NCBI GenBank assembly: GCA_046597185.1
Contig: JBKJLF010000478.1
Location: 1 to 7,568, forward strand
Direction: 5' to 3'
Length of the DNA: 7,568 nt
Source: CAMBDR01 sp046597185
GTDB taxonomy: Bacteria; Pseudomonadota; Gammaproteobacteria; Burkholderiales; Burkholderiaceae_D
Shown piece by piece: positions 5,182-7,568 of this stretch. The first letter of the stretch is position 1. Each line of letters begins with the position of its first letter. The notes below the pieces were generated by a model. That model was not told the DNA's origin. It searched no databases and saw nothing but the letters and a program-made list of their open reading frames with translations. A program made the translations under genes and the position numbers.

Positions 5182-6075
5182 CTAAACACCAAAATACAAA
5201 ACACAAGCCTTTTCGCCCAGTGTTCTCTTTAATCCAAGCTGCTGGTAAGCATGTTTGAGCTGGTGGTAGCAACCAACCAGGTTTTTGAACGGGCTGTGAA
5301 AATTTTCTGCCAAATAAATCCAATGTTCCTGGGTAATTTTCAACCGATCCAAAATATGCCCGGCATTTGTCGAAATCGCCCCGGCTTTATCGCCACGCAC
5401 TATTCGACCGGTGGACTCCACCAAATCCAGATACATCGGAAAATCAAATGGCAAGCCGCTTGCTGATGAATATGTTTCCTGCGCCAAGGGCATGCTTCCA
5501 CTAAACGGCATCAGGCCTTCAGGCTGATTATTTCCAAATTTTCGATAAAGCGCACCAATTCGCCGTTGAATCGATGTGTGCTCGGACGACTCTGGTGTCT
5601 CGGCCATATTGGCACGGATCGGATTCAAATGGGCGATAGGTTCATTCAGGCTGCGCATAAACCAACTGATATCCATCAATCGCTCGCGCCAACAGGCCAC
5701 CAGTTTTTGCAGTGCAGCCATTTCACCCGCATCGGCCAAGCGACCAGATAAAAATTTATTCGATATTGAGGTGCCCGAAAAAATGCCGTGCCACTGTTGC
5801 ACCACTTCGCGATCACTCCACTGTTTCGCCTTGGTGCGGTTGACGTGCAAAACGATGTGATAATGATTGCTCATGATGGCATAGGCGGCGATGTCGATGG
5901 CGAAAAATTGAGCCAACAGCAGCATGCGATCCTCAAGCCACTGTCTGCGGTGCTCATAACAGATGTCGGAATACTCATCTTTGCCACATAGAAATGCACG
6001 ACGGACGCAGCGTGATATGCAATGGTAGTGTTCGGTTGTGACAAGCGAAACCAAAGTTTTCCGGGCGACGGTCAT
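5182..6075 (-). CDS. REP-associated tyrosine transposase (RAYT, IS200-like Y1), internally deleted
   Basis: The product has 297 residues. It matches the proteobacterial RAYT / IS200-like transposase group (COG1943), single-strand DNA nucleases that act on REP hairpins. Visible family blocks are HYHCISRCVRRAFLCG (16-31), YEHRRQWLEDR (40-50), FAIDIAAYAIMSNHYHIVLHV (58-78) with the HxH metal site at H71 and H73, CWRERLMDISWFMRSLNEPIA (128-148), LNPIRANMAETPESSEHTSI (150-169) and a long C-terminal region. In relatives that I recall, roughly 35-40 residues lie between LNEPIA and LNPIRA, with a GRFWEGRFKSQALLDE-type block and a YVDLNPIRA-type block whose tyrosine is the expected nucleophile. Here A148 joins H149 directly and that tyrosine is missing, in frame. 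The enzyme is therefore probably inactive. The ATG at 6075 has GGAG eight bases upstream. The transposase is antisense to the protease gene it interrupts. Confidence 0.85.
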   Translation of the reverse strand: MTVARKTLVSLVTTEHYHCISRCVRRAFLCGKDEYSDICYEHRRQWLEDRMLLLAQFFAIDIAAYAIMSNHYHIVLHVNRTKAKQWSDREVVQQWHGIFSGTSISNKFLSGRLADAGEMAALQKLVACWRERLMDISWFMRSLNEPIAHLNPIRANMAETPESSEHTSIQRRIGALYRKFGNNQPEGLMPFSGSMPLAQETYSSASGLPFDFPMYLDLVESTGRIVRGDKAGAISTNAGHILDRLKITQEHWIYLAENFHSPFKNLVGCYHQLKHAYQQLGLKRTLGEKACVLYFGV

Positions 6076-6105
6076 GGCGATTCTCCATGGTTAGATATAC
6101 TGTTC

Positions 6106-6134
6106 TAATTTGCAGCAAAATTGGAAATTGTCAA
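6106..6134 (-). promoter_or_regulatory. Possible transposase promoter
   Basis: On the minus strand a perfect TTGACA (6129-6134) is followed after 17 bases by AAATTA (6106-6111), about 30 bases before the ATG at 6075. The -35 box is ideal but the -10 box is poor. AT-rich sequence (6140-6155) lies upstream. Confidence 0.35.
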
Positions 6135-6186
6135 CCTTCTTCTTTGATTTTTTTTCGATTGGTTGTCCAACAGCGACAATAATGGG

Positions 6187-6230
6187 TGTCCCGCCATAGT
6201 CTCCATCTGATGGATGTCCCGCCATAGTCT
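6187..6230. repeat. TGTCCCGCCATAGTCT repeat pair around a palindrome
   Basis: TGTCCCGCCATAGTCT is present exactly at 6187-6202 and 6215-6230, 28 bases apart. Between them TCCATC-T-GATGGA (6202-6214) is a perfect inverted repeat with a one-base centre. Read on the minus strand, each copy ends in GGCGGGACA, sharing CGGGACA with the array at 4899-4982 but pointing the other way. This lies about 110-155 bases upstream of the transposase start. Confidence 0.75.
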
Positions 6231-6256
6231 ATCACCTTAAACTGCCAAAATGGAAA

Positions 6257-6286
6257 AACCCCACTATGCCGTAGCAGGGTGGGGTT
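6257..6286 (-). terminator. Intrinsic terminator of the intact M4 protease gene
   Basis: On the minus strand AACCCCAC pairs with GTGGGGTT, with an inner TGC/GCA stem and a four-base loop, and the stem runs straight into TTTTT (6254-6258). It lies about 75 bases past the protease stop codon. This is a textbook rho-independent terminator and should insulate the transposase gene from read-through. Confidence 0.85.
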
Positions 6287-6359
6287 CATCATCTTACATC
6301 GATTGGCTTTTAAGATCAAGTACTGCTACCAATCAAATACCAATCAGCCAGCAAGCAGA

Positions 6360-7568
6360 TTAAGGCACGCATTTCACGCCAACAACATTAAACGCGGCAG
6401 CTACTGCGGCAGAACTTAAGCCGCGATTGGTTGCTGCTTTTTGCACGCCGCAAGCACCCTGATTGAAGTTGGTGCTGGCTGTCCAGTACAAACGGTTGGC
6501 ATCAGCCATCACCTGGAAGGCTTTGGTGGTGTTCCAGCCGGTAGTTTTGGCCAAAGTATAGAAAGCTTTGTTGTACACGCCACTGGAATAGTGAACATCC
6601 ATCCCGCTGACATACTTCGAAGCATGGTCAATTGAGCGACCGTCGCTGGTTGGGGTAGCCATGTAACGCAGTGCTGTGCCATTTTTGAAAATTTCTGCCC
6701 CTACCAGGAAGTCATTGCTGCCACGGCTGAAGAACTCGGCTGCTTCACCGGCCATATCGGAAAACGCTTCGTTCATGCCGCCCGATTGACCGGAATAAGT
6801 CAGGTTCGAGTGCTGCTGGGTAAAGCCATGGCTCACTTCATGCGCCATCACATCCAGCGACACCAATGGGTAGAACGTGCTGGCACCATCACCAAAGAAC
6901 ATGGCCGAACCATTCCAGAACGCATTTTCATAGCCGGACTTGTAGTGGATGTTCAAGAGCAGTTTTTGCGAGATTGGGCGCACGCCGACCAAGCTGTTAT
7001 ACATCGAAAACACCACGCTACCAAAATAATGCGCATCGTTCATTGGGGAATAGGCACCGTTGATGGCTTTGACCGTATTGCGTGGGCAGGTAAAGCTGTG
7101 GGCGGCGGTCGCTGTGCTGCCACCGTTCATGTTGACGGTTTTAACATTGGTGCCATCCATAATGCAGGAGGTGCCGCTTTGGGTTACGTCAAATTTGGGG
7201 CGCAGCGTGCTTGAACCATATTCATATTGACCGGTTTTTGCATTGCCGCCAGGGCCAGTGCCGATCAGGGCAGTGTGAATGCCGTTCCATTTATCCAGCA
7301 CTTCGCCCGTGTTGGCGTCGAGCATATAGTATGGACGGGTTGGCTCAGCGGTGTTTTTACCATTGAAGACAACCACATAAATCAAGTGGGCTACGCCATT
7401 GGCTTTTTGCTTGATGTAGAGCTTGGCTTCGTCGTTTTCGGTGTCATAAATCCGGGCCAAGGTTTTGGCTTTGGCAATGGCATCGGCTTTGGATAAAATT
7501 GGTTTGACACTGGGTAAATCGCTTGCCAAATTGCGCAGCAAAAAGCCCGATACGCTTGGCGCAGCCAG
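6360..7568 (-). CDS. M4 family zinc metallopeptidase (LasB elastase/vibriolysin type), 5' end off the window
   Basis: The frame is open to the right edge (402 residues seen) and ends at TAA 6360-6362. It covers the end of the FTP/PepSY propeptide (VKPILSKADAIAKAKTLARI through YMLDANTGEVLDKWNGI) and the whole mature enzyme from about GTGPGGNAKTGQYEYG. Zinc site: HEVSH (6828-6842) gives two histidines and the catalytic glutamate, and NEAFSD (6756-6773) gives the third ligand glutamate. The transition-state histidine is in DVHYSSGVYNKAFY (His codon 6591-6593). Four cysteines sit where LasB has its two disulfides (SCIMDG with FTCP, and GACGVQ with VKCVP). No extra C-terminal domain follows. Such enzymes are secreted and degrade extracellular protein after autocatalytic removal of the propeptide. 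It is clearly paralogous to the truncated gene at 3971-4896 (shared GTGPGGNAKTGQYEY, VNMNGG, NTVKAIN, PMNDAH, RPISQKL) but on the opposite strand. The terminator at 6257-6286 serves it. Confidence 0.95.
   Translation of the reverse strand: MAAPSVSGFLLRNLASDLPSVKPILSKADAIAKAKTLARIYDTENDEAKLYIKQKANGVAHLIYVVVFNGKNTAEPTRPYYMLDANTGEVLDKWNGIHTALIGTGPGGNAKTGQYEYGSSTLRPKFDVTQSGTSCIMDGTNVKTVNMNGGSTATAAHSFTCPRNTVKAINGAYSPMNDAHYFGSVVFSMYNSLVGVRPISQKLLLNIHYKSGYENAFWNGSAMFFGDGASTFYPLVSLDVMAHEVSHGFTQQHSNLTYSGQSGGMNEAFSDMAGEAAEFFSRGSNDFLVGAEIFKNGTALRYMATPTSDGRSIDHASKYVSGMDVHYSSGVYNKAFYTLAKTTGWNTTKAFQVMADANRLYWTASTNFNQGACGVQKAATNRGLSSAAVAAAFNVVGVKCVP

Larger units (their letters stand above)
4896..6230. mobile_element. 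RAYT-type unit: transposase flanked by inverted GGGACA repeat clusters
   Basis: On the plus strand the left flank carries TCGCGGGACA direct repeats (4899-4982) and the right flank carries TGTCCCGCC repeats (6187-6230), so the shared core CGGGACA points inward from both sides. A minus-strand REP-associated tyrosine transposase lies between them. The left boundary is set where protease homology is lost near 4896; the right boundary is only the end of the second right-hand repeat. I see no obvious target duplication, and the lost 3' half of the protease gene is not present on the far side, so insertion was accompanied or followed by deletion or rearrangement. Confidence 0.55.

Overview
The window looks like an accessory stretch of a Gram-negative proteobacterial chromosome, probably beta- or gammaproteobacterial. 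The clues are a LasB/vibriolysin-type secreted M4 protease, a REP-associated (IS200-like) tyrosine transposase, a RimL-type GNAT remnant and a moderately GC-rich base composition. No rRNA, tRNA or universal marker is present, so this placement is only a guess.

Layout from left to right. (1) Positions 1-145 hold the 5' end of an unidentified minus-strand gene that runs off the left edge. (2) Positions 306-335 hold two copies of a TCCCGCGAGTATG repeat in front of a GNAT acetyltransferase pseudogene (381-932) broken by three one-base losses. (3) Positions 997-1830, minus strand, encode a GRDP-like (glycine-rich-domain-containing-protein-like) protein. (4) Divergent from it, with a good extended -10 promoter, is a two-gene cassette. 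It consists of an 87-residue Nif11-type leader peptide that ends in a twice-repeated GHPEVY core (2097-2360), and, 25 nt downstream, a cytochrome P450 (2386-3696). This is the most interesting part of the window: it has the form of a minimal RiPP locus in which a P450 would modify a His/Tyr-containing repeated core. (5) Positions 3971 to about 4896 hold the 5' half of an M4 metalloprotease gene, with signal peptide and propeptide intact. It is frameshifted and then cut off at an array of TCGCGGGACA repeats. (6) Positions of about 4896-6230 form a RAYT-type unit. Its minus-strand transposase is flanked by GGGACA-containing repeat clusters in opposite orientation, but seems to have lost the internal segment expected to carry the catalytic tyrosine. 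(7) Positions 6360-7568, minus strand, hold an intact paralogous M4 protease that runs off the right edge and has a clear intrinsic terminator.

Only two groups seem functionally linked: the precursor/P450 pair, and the two inverted M4 protease paralogs. No RiPP transporter, leader peptidase or P450 redox partner is visible, so maturation and export would rely on genes outside the window. The repeats, frameshifts, truncation and deleted transposase suggest a region that has been rearranged and is decaying around a few genes kept intact.
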